Virus record (IMG/VR): IMGVR_UViG_3300047297_000112
Location: 1-43,069 of that record
Reading direction: 5' to 3' (one strand)
DNA length: 43,069 bases
DNA from: a virus
Positions 1-8,686 of the stretch are shown here, one piece after another. The notes under the pieces are model-generated. The model did not search any database and was not told the DNA's origin. It saw nothing but the letters and a program-made list of their open reading frames with translations. The position numbers and the translations under genes are program-made. Position 1 is the first letter of the stretch, and each line of letters opens with the position of its first letter.

Positions 1-1530
1 CACTATGTGCCAAGCGAGTTTGCGCTGGAGTTTGTGACTTTCATCAAACTGGTTAATGGCCAGCAAGGTGAGGAGCACAAGACTCCTTTGGTGCACTACC
101 GAATGCTCGACACATTGACTCATGGCGGTACTCGGGTGATCAACCTGTGCCATCGGGGTATTGCCAAAACCACTGTGATGGGTGAGTACTTGTTTCTGTA
201 CGTCGCTGTGTATGGTGAGATTCCTGGGTTTGGTCGATTGGATCTGGCTTTGTATGTGTCCGATTCGATCGAGAACGGCGTCAAGAACATGCGCAAGAAC
301 TTGGAGTTCCGCCGGGACAATTCTGAGTTCTTGATGCAGTACATCCCTGAGATTCGATTCACCGATATTCGTTGGGAATTCAAGAACGCTGATGGCAAAG
401 TGTTCATCGTCAAAGGCTATGGTGCAAAAACCGGTGTTCGTGGTGCCAAGGAAATGGGTAAGCGTCCTCAGTTGGCAGTGCTTGATGACTTGATCTCTGA
501 TGAAGATGCTCGTTCGACTACGGTGATTGCAGCGGTAGAGGACACGGTTTACAAGGCAGTGAACTATGCGTTGCATCCTACCAAGAACATGATTATTTGG
601 TCAGGTACGCCGTTCAATGCCAAAGACCCGCTGTACAAAGCTGTTGAATCGGGGGCCTGGGCAGTCAATGTGTTCCCTGTGTGTGAGCAGTATCCGTGTT
701 CACGCGATGAGTTCAGAGGCTCCTGGCCAGATCGATTCACGTATGACTATGTGAAAGGCCAGTACGACAATGCTGTGAAGCTGGGTAAAGTCGAAACCTT
801 CAACCAAGAATTGATGCTGCGAATCATGAGCGAAGAAGATCGCATGATTCAGGAGGGTGACATTGGTTGGTACAAGATTGATGCTGTACTACGTAACAAG
901 AGCAGATTCAACTTCTACATCACCACTGACTTTGCCACTTCATTGAAAGACAAAGCCGACTTTTCGGTGATCAGTGTTTGGGCTTACAACAATGTGGGCG
1001 ATTGGCTTTGGGTCGATGGGATCTGCAAACGTCAACTGATGGACAAGAACATAGATGCACTCTTTAGGCTTGCCCAACTCTACAAACCGCAGTCCGTGGG
1101 TATTGAGGTTACTGGTCAACAGGGTGGATTCATCCAATGGATTCAGGGCCAAATGTTGGACCGGAACATTTACTTTCCTCTTGCATCGGAAGGAAATGAC
1201 ACCAAGCCAGGCATCCGACCCAACACCAACAAAATGGTTCGTTTTAACACCGTGGTTCCTTTGTTCAAGGCACGCAAAGTCTTCTTCCCGATAGAGCGAA
1301 AGCAGGAAGATACAATGCAGGAAGCCATAAATGAACTGAGCCTGGTTTCTGTTTCTGGCTTCAGAAGTAAGCACGATGACTTCCTCGACACGATCTCGAT
1401 GCTGTCGTCACTGACTCCATGGAAACCATCGGAAGAAGCTCCAATGGTCGAATCAGGAAAAGGCGAGGGAATGTGGGACATCGACGTAGATGATTCTCCT
1501 GCAGACCGAATGGCGTCATACATCGTTTAA
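1..1530 (+). CDS. terL: Terminase large subunit (5' end cut by window)
   Basis: ATPase-nuclease motor that packages phage DNA through the portal and cuts the concatemer. The reading frame is open to the first base of the window, so the true start is probably upstream; numbering here is from the GTG at 7. ATPase half: a deviant Walker A (CHRGIAKTT, residues 48-56), Walker B LAVLDD (156-161) and the SGTP coupling motif (199-202). RNase H-like nuclease half: Asp308 in TTDFATS, Glu367 in GIEVTG, and the C-terminal HDDFLD (456-461), which together give the acidic triad. A degenerate P-loop is normal for phage terminases. A connector-like gene and the portal follow, as expected of a head module. 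No small terminase is seen; it may lie upstream. The family call is firm. Confidence 0.93.
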   Translation, partial: HYVPSEFALEFVTFIKLVNGQQGEEHKTPLVHYRMLDTLTHGGTRVINLCHRGIAKTTVMGEYLFLYVAVYGEIPGFGRLDLALYVSDSIENGVKNMRKNLEFRRDNSEFLMQYIPEIRFTDIRWEFKNADGKVFIVKGYGAKTGVRGAKEMGKRPQLAVLDDLISDEDARSTTVIAAVEDTVYKAVNYALHPTKNMIIWSGTPFNAKDPLYKAVESGAWAVNVFPVCEQYPCSRDEFRGSWPDRFTYDYVKGQYDNAVKLGKVETFNQELMLRIMSEEDRMIQEGDIGWYKIDAVLRNKSRFNFYITTDFATSLKDKADFSVISVWAYNNVGDWLWVDGICKRQLMDKNIDALFRLAQLYKPQSVGIEVTGQQGGFIQWIQGQMLDRNIYFPLASEGNDTKPGIRPNTNKMVRFNTVVPLFKARKVFFPIERKQEDTMQEAINELSLVSVSGFRSKHDDFLDTISMLSSLTPWKPSEEAPMVESGKGEGMWDIDVDDSPADRMASYIV

Positions 1531-1539
1531 GGAATGCCC

Positions 1540-2286
1540 ATGAAACTTCAAGAAATCTTTGACCAGCTCACCTATGGTGAACTTTCACAACTCAGTATTG
1601 GTGGCAATGAAGCTGGGGTGATCGCTCCTGCCAACTACAACCGATTGGTTCCGCACATCAACTTGGCGTTGACTGCCCTGTACAAGCGCTTTCCTTTGAA
1701 AGAAGGTCGCTTGATTCTGGAGTTGCAAAGCGGTCGGACTACCTACCCGATTCACAGCAAGTACGCTGTCAGCAGCCGAGTGTCCAGAGAGGTGGTTCGG
1801 TACATCAAGGACTCTACGGCCGAAGCGTTCAAGGATGACATCCACAAGATTGAACGGGTGTACACGGCAGATGGATTTGAGTTTGGCTTAAATGACGAAT
1901 CAGATCCGTATGGGATGTTCACTCCCAGTGCCACTGTTTTGCGTGTGCCGGCTGAAGTTGCTGCCCAAGCTGTCAGCTTGCCTGATGAACTAAAATCGCC
2001 CAGGGTTGAGTTGGTTTATAGGGCCAACCATCCATTGATCATTGCTGATGGTACAGACTTGGAACCTGAATCCATTGAGCTCGAGTTGCCGTACAGCCAT
2101 CTTGAGCCATTGCTGTTCTACATTGCCAGCCGGGTGCATACGCCTACCGGCATGACCAATGAGACCAATATGGGCAACACGTACTTTTCAAAGTACGAGG
2201 CTTCTTGTGCTCAGCTTGAAACCACCAACCTTCGAGTTGACCAGGGAAGTCAGAATACTCGCTTGGCCCGAAACGGTTGGGTTTGA
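1540..2286 (+). CDS. Head-tail connector/adaptor-like virion protein
   Basis: A protein of about 248 residues that I read as a podovirus head-tail connector (adaptor) or similar neck protein. The basis is position, between terminase and portal, and the general look of the N-terminus: a helical start, then PHINLALTALYKRFPLKEG and an alternating beta-rich middle. There is no catalytic motif, signal peptide or membrane segment. Two in-frame ATGs exist at 1534 and 1540. The Shine-Dalgarno-like AAGGA at 1529-1533 overlaps the terminase stop and sits 6 bases before the second ATG, so 1540 is preferred. Expression is probably coupled to terminase. It could instead be another neck or tail-tube component; only a structural comparison would settle the role. 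Confidence 0.6.
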   Translation: MKLQEIFDQLTYGELSQLSIGGNEAGVIAPANYNRLVPHINLALTALYKRFPLKEGRLILELQSGRTTYPIHSKYAVSSRVSREVVRYIKDSTAEAFKDDIHKIERVYTADGFEFGLNDESDPYGMFTPSATVLRVPAEVAAQAVSLPDELKSPRVELVYRANHPLIIADGTDLEPESIELELPYSHLEPLLFYIASRVHTPTGMTNETNMGNTYFSKYEASCAQLETTNLRVDQGSQNTRLARNGWV

Positions 2287-2288
2287 CT

Positions 2289-2573
2289 ATGGCCGAACGA
2301 GATCCGCGACTTGAGCGAGCCGGTGTTTCTGGTTTCAATTCTCCAAAGAAAACTCCTGGTCATCCAACCAAGAGTCACGTTGTAGTTGCTAAGTCAGGCA
2401 CGCAGGTCAAGACTATTCGATTTGGTCAGCAAGGTGTTTCAGGCAGTCCTAAAAAGGATGGCGAATCTGAGTCCTACCGCAAACGGCGTGAAGCTTTCAA
2501 AGCTCGACACGCTGGTAACATTTCTAAGGGCAAGATGAGCGCAGCCTATTGGGCTGATAAAGTGAAATGGTAA
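2289..2573 (+). CDS. Small conserved basic phage protein (function unknown)
   Basis: A 94-residue, lysine/arginine-rich protein. It contains GVSGFNSPKKTPGHPTKSH near the N-terminus and ends in GKMSAAYWADKVKW. From memory, this pattern (AGVSGFN, TPxHPTKSH, KTIRFGQQG, AAYWAxxVKW) recurs in small phage proteins of unknown role found near structural genes; I cannot confirm a family name. A TTG at 2277 would give four extra residues, but the ATG at 2289, three bases after the previous stop, is the natural start. The density of basic residues and of Gly and Pro suggests nucleic-acid contact or a small structural role, which is inference. A strong hairpin terminator follows directly. Confidence 0.75.
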   Translation: MAERDPRLERAGVSGFNSPKKTPGHPTKSHVVVAKSGTQVKTIRFGQQGVSGSPKKDGESESYRKRREAFKARHAGNISKGKMSAAYWADKVKW

Positions 2574-2577
2574 AAGA

Positions 2578-2601
2578 AAAGGCCCCTTGATTGGGGCCTT
2601 T
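2578..2601. terminator. Bidirectional intrinsic terminator
   Basis: A perfect 9-bp stem, AAAGGCCCC (2578-2586) with GGGGCCTTT (2593-2601), and a TTGATT loop. A-rich sequence lies on the left and TTTGTTT on the right, so it can stop both the plus-strand gene ending at 2573 and the convergent minus-strand dUTPase ending at 2604. Confidence 0.85.
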
Positions 2602-2603
2602 GT

Positions 2604-3023
2604 TTATTTGCCGGAAGATCCGAATCCGCCACTTCCTCTTTCTGTTTGATCTAGGAAGTCGACCTGTTCCAATGTGATGTCTGCAACTGGGATAATCATG
2701 AACTGTAGGATGCGATCACCAGCTTCCCAATTGAATGGGATTCCAGACTTGGTTCGTAAGGCAGCTTTCCACTCGCCGCGATAGTCCGAGTCGATTACCC
2801 CACAAGTGTTGTTCAGCTCCATTCCGTGCTTTGCGCCGGTACTGGAACGGGGCAACAAAAGTCCTACATGGCCGGCAGGAACTGCAGCAGCAAACCCAAG
2901 ACCGACCATTTGAGTTGCACCGGTTGCTGTGCCTGCTTTAGGCATGAATACATCAAAGGCTCCTGCTTTGTCAGTTGCCTTTGTTGGCATAATGAATGCC
3001 TGGTGAAGAGATTGAATGCGCAT
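2604..3023 (-). CDS. dut: dUTP diphosphatase (trimeric dUTPase)
   Basis: Hydrolyses dUTP to dUMP and pyrophosphate, keeping uracil out of DNA and feeding dUMP to the phage thymidylate synthase encoded near 35 kb. All five family motifs are visible: KAGAFDVF (motif 1, with a changed SAGYDL), PRSSTGAKHG (2), GVIDSDYRGEW (3, with the catalytic-region Asp and Tyr), AGDRILQF (4) and RGSGGFGSSGK (5, the nucleotide-closing C-terminus). The start at ATG 3023 gives 140 residues, the usual length; the open frame extends further upstream but overlaps the portal gene and looks like a shadow. It is the only minus-strand gene inside the late plus-strand block and must have its own promoter, or be read antisense, from the 57-bp gap before the portal. 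Confidence 0.93.
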   Translation of the reverse strand: MRIQSLHQAFIMPTKATDKAGAFDVFMPKAGTATGATQMVGLGFAAAVPAGHVGLLLPRSSTGAKHGMELNNTCGVIDSDYRGEWKAALRTKSGIPFNWEAGDRILQFMIIPVADITLEQVDFLDQTERGSGGFGSSGK

Positions 3024-3080
3024 TCTGTTGCTCTTTGGAGTTAATGGGGTGTTTACCGCTGTTCGGAGAACGATTGAATT

Positions 3081-5249
3081 ATGAACCAACTTAACAAGAC
3101 TTCGGAAGTGGAAACCCACCCACTGACCAATTGGAAGAATGCACCTACCCTTCAGAATCTTAAGCAGGATCTGTTGGATGCAAAGAATGTCCATGATGCC
3201 CAACAAACCAAGATTGCTGAGTGGCTTGACAATCTAAATGTCACCGGTAAAGCCAAGGTGCAAACACCCAAAGGCAATTCGGCTATTGTTCCCAAGCTGA
3301 TTCGAAAGCAAGCTGAATGGCGATATGCCTCTTTGAGTGAACCTTTTTTGAGCACAGATGACATCTTCAATGTCAAGCCTGTGACTTGGGAAGATCGCAA
3401 TGCTGCCCATCAAAACCAATTGGTTTTGAATCACCAGTTCAATGTTGCTTTGGACAAAACCCATTTTGTTGATGAGTACGTCCGTGCTGCTGTCGATGAA
3501 GGTACTGTCATTGTCCGAGTAGGCTGGGAGTTTATTGAGGAAGAGTACACCGGTACGTTTCCTGTCATTGAGTTTCGGGTAAACCCTGAGCTGGGTCCAT
3601 TGCACGAGCATTTGAACCAGCTGATGGAAGAGTCTCCTAGCGAGTATGAGACCGACGTTCCTGAAGAACTGAAGCAAGCCCACGAGTTGACCATGGAACA
3701 AGGTCAGCCCATTGAAGCTGTGATCATTGGACAGAAAGAAGAAAAGCGCACTCGCACAGTTTCTAATCGTCCTACGTTGGAAGTCTGTGACTACCGCAAT
3801 GTGATCATTGACCCTACTTGCATGGGCGACATCGACAAGGCTGGCTTTGTGATCTACAGCTTTGAGTCTTCGCTTTCTCAACTGGAGAAAGAAGGCAAAA
3901 AGTACAAGAACCTGGATCAAATCAACATCTCGAATAACTCGATCCTGGGAACTCCTGACCATCATTCTTCTGATGGCACCAAAAGCTTCAACTTCAGCGA
4001 CGAGCCTCGCAAGAAGTTTGTGGTTTACGAGTATTGGGGCTACTGGGACATTGATGGTTCTGGTGTGGTTCAACCGTTTGTGGCTTCTTGGGTAGGCAAC
4101 ACCATGATTCGCATGGAAGAGAATCCCTTTCCAGACAAAAAGATTCCGTTTGTCATTGAGCAATACTTGCCTGTGCGTAAAAGCAGCTACGGTGAGCCGG
4201 ATGGTGCTTTGCTAGAAGATAACCAGAAGATCATTGGTGCTGTGACTCGCGGCATGATTGACATCATGGGTAAGTCTGCCAATGGCCAGACTGGTTTGCG
4301 CAAAGACATGCTGGATACCACCAACAAACGCAAGTTTGATAAGGGCCAGGATTACGAATTCAACTCTAACGTTGATCCTCATCAGGGTGTGTACATGCAC
4401 ACCTATCCTGAGATCCCAGCTTCGGCCCAGTTTATGCTTGGTTTGCAGAACCAAGAAGCTGAGTCTATGACTGGCGTGAAGTCCTATTCTCAGGGCGTCT
4501 CAGGTGCATCTTTGGGCGATGTGGCTGCAGGTGTGCGTGGTGCACTGGATGCTGCTTCCAAGCGTGAGCTTGGTATCTTGCGTCGCTTGTCAAATGGCCT
4601 GGTTAAGATCGGCCGCAAGATGATCAGCATGAATGCTGAGTTCTTGTCGGATACTGAGGTCATTCGCATCACCAATGATGAGTTTGCGGTGGTCAAGAAG
4701 GACGATCTGCCTGGCAATTTTGATCTGCGCTTGTCCATTTCGACTGCTGAGGAAGACAACAACAAAGCAGAGCAGCTGGCTTTCCTGTTCCAGACTGTAG
4801 GCCCAAATGCAGACCCTGATTTGACAAAAATGATCCTGGCTGACATTGCCAAACTGCGCAAAATGCCTGACCTGGCCAAGCGAATTGAGGCATACCAGCC
4901 TCAGCCAGACCCATTGGTTCAACAAAAGGCTCAATTGGAGATTGAACTGCTGAAAGCTCAGCTTGCAACAGAACAAGCCAAGGCAGCAAGCTACCAATCT
5001 CAAGCTCAATTGGACTTGGCTAAAGCAGGAACTGAGGGCGTGAAGCAGGGCAACCTGCAATCAGACACTGATCTGAAGAACTTGGATTTTGTTGAACAAG
5101 AATCTGGAGTAAAGCAAGAGCGGGCTAAGGAATTGCACGGTGAACAGGCTCGTAGCCAGGTGCAATTAAAGCTTTTGGACCGAGAATTTACTAAAGAAGA
5201 CCAAAAAACTGACCTATTAAAGGAATACCTTAAAAATAAAGGCCAGTAA
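3081..5249 (+). CDS. Portal protein
   Basis: The dodecameric ring at the capsid vertex through which DNA enters and leaves. At 722 residues it has the size of N4-like portals. It contains the long mixed alpha/beta body expected of the family (for example the KKIPFVIEQYLPVRKSSYGEP region and the GVSGASLGDVAAGVRGALDA segment). A glutamine- and alanine-rich C-terminal coiled coil from about residue 610 (LEIELLKAQLATEQAKAA) probably forms the crown or barrel. The Shine-Dalgarno is GGAGAA at 3066-3071, 9 bases before the ATG. Terminase and connector genes are upstream; the scaffold and capsid follow. A stable hairpin lies just after the stop. The family call rests on size, position and overall pattern rather than on a short diagnostic motif. 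Confidence 0.85.
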   Translation: MNQLNKTSEVETHPLTNWKNAPTLQNLKQDLLDAKNVHDAQQTKIAEWLDNLNVTGKAKVQTPKGNSAIVPKLIRKQAEWRYASLSEPFLSTDDIFNVKPVTWEDRNAAHQNQLVLNHQFNVALDKTHFVDEYVRAAVDEGTVIVRVGWEFIEEEYTGTFPVIEFRVNPELGPLHEHLNQLMEESPSEYETDVPEELKQAHELTMEQGQPIEAVIIGQKEEKRTRTVSNRPTLEVCDYRNVIIDPTCMGDIDKAGFVIYSFESSLSQLEKEGKKYKNLDQINISNNSILGTPDHHSSDGTKSFNFSDEPRKKFVVYEYWGYWDIDGSGVVQPFVASWVGNTMIRMEENPFPDKKIPFVIEQYLPVRKSSYGEPDGALLEDNQKIIGAVTRGMIDIMGKSANGQTGLRKDMLDTTNKRKFDKGQDYEFNSNVDPHQGVYMHTYPEIPASAQFMLGLQNQEAESMTGVKSYSQGVSGASLGDVAAGVRGALDAASKRELGILRRLSNGLVKIGRKMISMNAEFLSDTEVIRITNDEFAVVKKDDLPGNFDLRLSISTAEEDNNKAEQLAFLFQTVGPNADPDLTKMILADIAKLRKMPDLAKRIEAYQPQPDPLVQQKAQLEIELLKAQLATEQAKAASYQSQAQLDLAKAGTEGVKQGNLQSDTDLKNLDFVEQESGVKQERAKELHGEQARSQVQLKLLDREFTKEDQKTDLLKEYLKNKGQ

Positions 5250-5267
5250 AAGCTTTATAGTACGGAC

Positions 5268-5289
5268 TTGAAGCATTTCGATGCTTCAA
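5268..5289 (+). terminator. Hairpin with TTCG loop after the portal gene
   Basis: A perfect 9-bp stem, TTGAAGCAT (5268-5276) and ATGCTTCAA (5281-5289), closed by a TTCG tetraloop, followed by TTCTATT. The T-run is short, so it may be a weak terminator or an mRNA-stabilising/processing hairpin rather than a full stop. Confidence 0.55.
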
Positions 5290-5321
5290 TTCTATTAACT
5301 TAACAAAGCACTGGTAGACCC

Positions 5322-5669
5322 ATGAGCAACGAAACAATCCAAGCGATTGAGGACAACATCAAGCAGGCACGAAAGATCGTGGAAGTTGGGGATGCTCTTG
5401 AGCGCCTCAAAAATAATCGCGATTTCAAGAAAGTCATGCTGGAAGGTTACTTTGAACAAGAGGCCATTCGTTTGGTTCACTTGAAAAGTGATCAGAATGT
5501 CCAAAGCGCTGAAATGCAGAAGTCCATCATCGCTCAGATTGATGCTATTGGTGCTGTAAGCCAGTACCTGAGTACTGTGCTACATAAAGCCTCTATTGCC
5601 CGGAAAGCAATTGCATCTGATGAAGAAGCTCGTGATGAGCTGCTGGAAGAGGAGCTGAACAATGGCTGA
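5322..5669 (+). CDS. Small helical protein between portal and scaffold (unknown)
   Basis: A 115-residue protein, predicted almost wholly helical, with acidic ends (DELLEEELNNG at the C-terminus) and a heptad-like middle. It has no catalytic motif, signal peptide or membrane segment. Its stop overlaps the start of the scaffold gene by 8 bases, so the two are probably translationally coupled and made together. The portal-scaffold position suggests a head-assembly accessory protein, perhaps binding portal or scaffold, but this is inference from context only. I do not recognise a named family. Confidence 0.65.
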   Translation: MSNETIQAIEDNIKQARKIVEVGDALERLKNNRDFKKVMLEGYFEQEAIRLVHLKSDQNVQSAEMQKSIIAQIDAIGAVSQYLSTVLHKASIARKAIASDEEARDELLEEELNNG

Positions 5670-6855
5670 TCAAGACACTCAAATCGCCGATCAGCCTTCC
5701 TATCTGGAAATGTCTGATGCGGACATTATGAACGGGCCAGCTCCTGCTGACGTTGCTCCTGTTTCTGCAGACAAACCTGCTGATGAGCCGGCTGCAGACC
5801 CTGAAGCTGCCGGCAAAGATGAGCCTGAAACTCCTGAGGCGGCGGACGTTGACGATGAGGACGCCGGTACGGCGGCTGAAGAGGAAACGGACGAAGCCGA
5901 CAAGAAGCCGGAAGAAGGTAAAGTCGAACCAGAAGCTAAAGCTCCTGAGCCGGCCGATGAGAAAAAAGATGAAGTCAAGCCAGAGGAGTCGGACAAGAAA
6001 CCCGATGCAGCTGCAGTTGATTTTGAAGCAGAGTACAAGCGTCTCCTGACTCCCTTCAAAGCAAACGGCCGAGACATTGCCGTTAAGAGCGTTGATGACG
6101 CCATTGCTTTGATGCAAATGGGAGCCAATTACAACAAGAAGATGGCTGCTCTGAAACCGAATCTGAAGCTCATGAAGCTGTTGGAAAACAACGGCCTTTT
6201 GAGCGAAGATAAGATTGGCTTTCTGATTGACCTGGAAAAGAAAAATCCAGCGGCAATCAACAAGCTGGTCAAAGATAGCGGCATTGATCCTATGGATCTT
6301 GACGCTGAGAAAGCAAGCGGATACAAGCAGACTGCTTACACTGTTGACGACCGCGAGATTGAGCTGGATACGGTCCTTGATGACATTCAAGGCACACCTT
6401 CGTACAACCGGACACTCGAAATTGTTAGCACTAAGTGGGATGCGGCAAGTAAACAAGTCATCGCTAGTTCACCTCAACTGCTGAAAGTCATTAACGGCCA
6501 CGTCGAAAGTGGCATCTATGACTTGATCAGCAAAGAGTTGGAAAACGAGCGCTTGTTTGGTCGCTTGAATGGTTTGTCGGATCTCGAAGCCTATCGGCAA
6601 GTCGGTGATTCACTGCACGCCAAAGGTGCGTTTAACTCATTGGCTCAGGGTAGCTCCCAAAGCCAAGAGAAACCTGCATCTGCGCCTGTTGTGGTTGTTC
6701 CGAAACCAAAGGTCGAAGATGACAAGCTGAAAGACAAACGGCGAGCTGCAAGCTCCACTAAGCCTGCTGCCCCTACATCGGCACCAAAGGACTTCAATCC
6801 TTTGTCCCTGTCTGATGAAGAGTTCAGCAAGCTGGTTAACAAACAATTCCTGTAA
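5662..6855 (+). CDS. Capsid scaffolding protein (putative)
   Basis: A 397-residue protein with an extremely acidic, Ala/Pro/Glu-rich low-complexity N-terminal third (residues about 25-120), a helical middle (about 125-330), and a C-terminal basic/Pro-rich linker leading to a short helix ending in LSLSDEEFSKLVNKQFL. An acidic helical protein immediately before the major capsid gene, with a small C-terminal helix that could contact capsid, is the classic layout of a scaffold. The stop is 15 bases before the capsid ATG. No protease motif is seen, so scaffold removal would be by exit or by another enzyme. An internal virion role is a less likely alternative. Confidence 0.75.
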   Translation: MADQDTQIADQPSYLEMSDADIMNGPAPADVAPVSADKPADEPAADPEAAGKDEPETPEAADVDDEDAGTAAEEETDEADKKPEEGKVEPEAKAPEPADEKKDEVKPEESDKKPDAAAVDFEAEYKRLLTPFKANGRDIAVKSVDDAIALMQMGANYNKKMAALKPNLKLMKLLENNGLLSEDKIGFLIDLEKKNPAAINKLVKDSGIDPMDLDAEKASGYKQTAYTVDDREIELDTVLDDIQGTPSYNRTLEIVSTKWDAASKQVIASSPQLLKVINGHVESGIYDLISKELENERLFGRLNGLSDLEAYRQVGDSLHAKGAFNSLAQGSSQSQEKPASAPVVVVPKPKVEDDKLKDKRRAASSTKPAAPTSAPKDFNPLSLSDEEFSKLVNKQFL

Positions 6856-6870
6856 TCACGAAGGTTCATC

Positions 6871-8037
6871 ATGACTCAAAAATACAATGCCCCTCCCGCC
6901 GTAGCCTCGACTGTTGGTCCTCAGATCAACACTCAGTACTACGAAAAGAAAGCCCTCATTGAGGCCCAAAAAGAGCAGTACTTCACTCAGCTGGCTGACG
7001 TGAAATCCATGCCCAAAAACATGGGCAAGAAAATCAAGCAGTATCACTACCTGCCTTTGCTCGATGACGCCAACGTCAACGATCAAGGTATCGACGCTTC
7101 TGGTGCCACCATTGCCAACGGCAACTTGTACGGCTCCAGCAAAGACATCGGCACCATCTCCGGCAAGATGCCTGCACTGAGCGAAACCGGTGGCCGTGTG
7201 AACCGTGTTGGTTTCAAGCGCAAAGAGATCGAAGGCACTCTGGAGAAGTTTGGCTTCTTCGACGAGTACACCCAAGAATCTTTGGACTTCGACACTGATG
7301 CCGAGTTGCAAACTCACATCAACCGCGAAATGGTCCTGGGTGCCAACGAGATCACCGAAGATGCTTTGCAGATCGACTTGCTGAACGCTGCCGGCGTGAT
7401 CAAGTACGCTGGTAATGCCACTACCAATTTGACTGTTGGTGGCGATGACATCGTGACTTACGGTGATCTGATGCGCCTGTCGATTGACCTGGACAACAAC
7501 CGCACTCCCAAGCACACCAAGGTCATCACCGGTTCGCGCATGGTTGACACTCGCGTGATTCCTTCTGCCCGTGTTGCTTACATCGGCTCTGAGTTGCTGC
7601 CTACCTTCAAAGCCATGAAGGATCTGCACAACAACCCAGCCTTCATCAGCGTGGAAAAGTACGCTGCTGGTGGCGCTGTGCTGAACGGTGAAGTTGGCTC
7701 CGTCGATCAGTTCCGCCTGGTGGTGGTTCCTGAGATGATGAAGTGGGCTGGCGGCGGTGCTGATGCTTCGGCCGATGCTACTTGCTACGAAACTGCCAAC
7801 AAGTACGACGTGTTCCCAATCCTGGTGGTTGGTGACGAGGCGTTCACTACCATTGGTTTCCAGACTGATGGTAAGTCGGTGAAGTTCAAGATCACCCACA
7901 AGGCTCCTGGCGAGGCAACTGCCGACCGCAACGATCCTTACGGTGAGACCGGCTTCATGTCGATCAAGTGGTACTACGGTTTCATGGCTCTGCGTCCTGA
8001 GCGCATTGCTTTGATCAAGACCGCAGCCAAGCTGTAA
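6871..8037 (+). CDS. Major capsid protein, N4-gp56 family
   Basis: The main shell protein, HK97-type fold. At 388 residues it matches the N4 gp56 family in size. Features I associate with that family are visible: the early [17 protein letters not shown] helix, the loop with [17 protein letters not shown], the segment [17 protein letters not shown], the Ala-rich [18 protein letters not shown] stretch, and the C-terminal [19 protein letters not shown]. The Shine-Dalgarno is AAGG at 6861-6864, 6 bases before the ATG. It has dense, well-adapted codons and is followed by a strong terminator, as expected for the most abundant virion protein. This is one of the firmest calls in the window and the main reason to call the phage N4-like. 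Confidence 0.93.
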   Translation: MTQKYNAPPAVASTVGPQINTQYYEKKALIEAQKEQYFTQLADVKSMPKNMGKKIKQYHYLPLLDDANVNDQGIDASGATIANGNLYGSSKDIGTISGKMPALSETGGRVNRVGFKRKEIEGTLEKFGFFDEYTQESLDFDTDAELQTHINREMVLGANEITEDALQIDLLNAAGVIKYAGNATTNLTVGGDDIVTYGDLMRLSIDLDNNRTPKHTKVITGSRMVDTRVIPSARVAYIGSELLPTFKAMKDLHNNPAFISVEKYAAGGAVLNGEVGSVDQFRLVVVPEMMKWAGGGADASADATCYETANKYDVFPILVVGDEAFTTIGFQTDGKSVKFKITHKAPGEATADRNDPYGETGFMSIKWYYGFMALRPERIALIKTAAKL

Positions 8038-8051
8038 TCAGCAAACAAAGT

Positions 8052-8082
8052 GGGATGGCTTGAGAGGGCCATCCCCCTTTTT
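8052..8082 (+). terminator. Intrinsic terminator after the capsid gene
   Basis: Stem GGGATGGC (8052-8059) with GCCATCCC (8068-8075), an 8-base loop, then CC and five T (8078-8082). It lies between the capsid gene and the next plus-strand gene, and probably sets capsid mRNA level relative to downstream virion genes. Confidence 0.85.
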
Positions 8083-8102
8083 CATAAACCCAAGGAAACG
8101 CA

Positions 8103-8663
8103 ATGTCCGACGATACCGATGAAATCCTGACTCAAGATGAGTTGACCGTTCTCAAAGCCCGAGCTGATTTGCTTGGTTTGACTTATCACCCTTCAATTGG
8201 TCTGGAGAAACTCCGCGAAAAGATCAATGCCGCTACATCTGATACGCCCGTTGCAGTTGTTGCCAATCCAGTAGCTGAAGTGGCTACCGAGACCGCGAAT
8301 CAGAAACGCGCACGTTTGAAGAAAGAAGCTTTGGCTCTGGTGCGTATTCGTGTGACTTGCATGAACCCAGCCAAAGCTGAATGGGACGGTGAAATGATCA
8401 CCTCTGGTAATTCGGCCGTTGGTTCGATTACCAAGTTTGTGCCCTTCAATGCTGATGCTGGCTGGCATGTGCCCCACATCATCTATCAACAGCTGGTTGA
8501 TCGCCAGTGCCAGATCTTCGTTACAGCAACGGACTCTCGTGGCAACAAAAGCCGTAAGGGCAAGTTGATTCGTGAGTTTGCAATTGAAGTGATGCCGCCT
8601 TTGACCCAGGCAGAATTGAATGAATTGGCACAACGCCAAGCCATGTCAAAAGCCATTGACTAA
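8103..8663 (+). CDS. Virion-associated protein with SAP/HeH-like N-terminus (putative)
   Basis: A 186-residue protein. Residues about 11-42 (ELTVLKARADLLGLTYHPS, then LEKLREKI) look like a helix-extended-helix (SAP/HeH/LEM-like) element, often found in phage proteins that touch DNA. A poorly ordered Ala/Val linker follows. The C-terminal part (about 75-170) starts with RIRVTCMNPAKAEWDGE and contains GSITKFVPFN and GWHVPHIIYQQLVDRQCQIF, a beta-rich pattern that I remember from uncharacterised phage structural neighbours. Its place directly after the capsid gene suggests a head-associated role. I cannot assign a function. Confidence 0.65.
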   Translation: MSDDTDEILTQDELTVLKARADLLGLTYHPSIGLEKLREKINAATSDTPVAVVANPVAEVATETANQKRARLKKEALALVRIRVTCMNPAKAEWDGEMITSGNSAVGSITKFVPFNADAGWHVPHIIYQQLVDRQCQIFVTATDSRGNKSRKGKLIREFAIEVMPPLTQAELNELAQRQAMSKAID

Positions 8664-8686
8664 GTAGCCCTTTCCCGGATAGACCT

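Noticed and set aside
2604-3206. Long version of the dUTPase frame (200 residues)
   Set aside because: The extra 61 residues overlap the portal gene in antisense and do not match the family; ATG 3023 gives the normal length.
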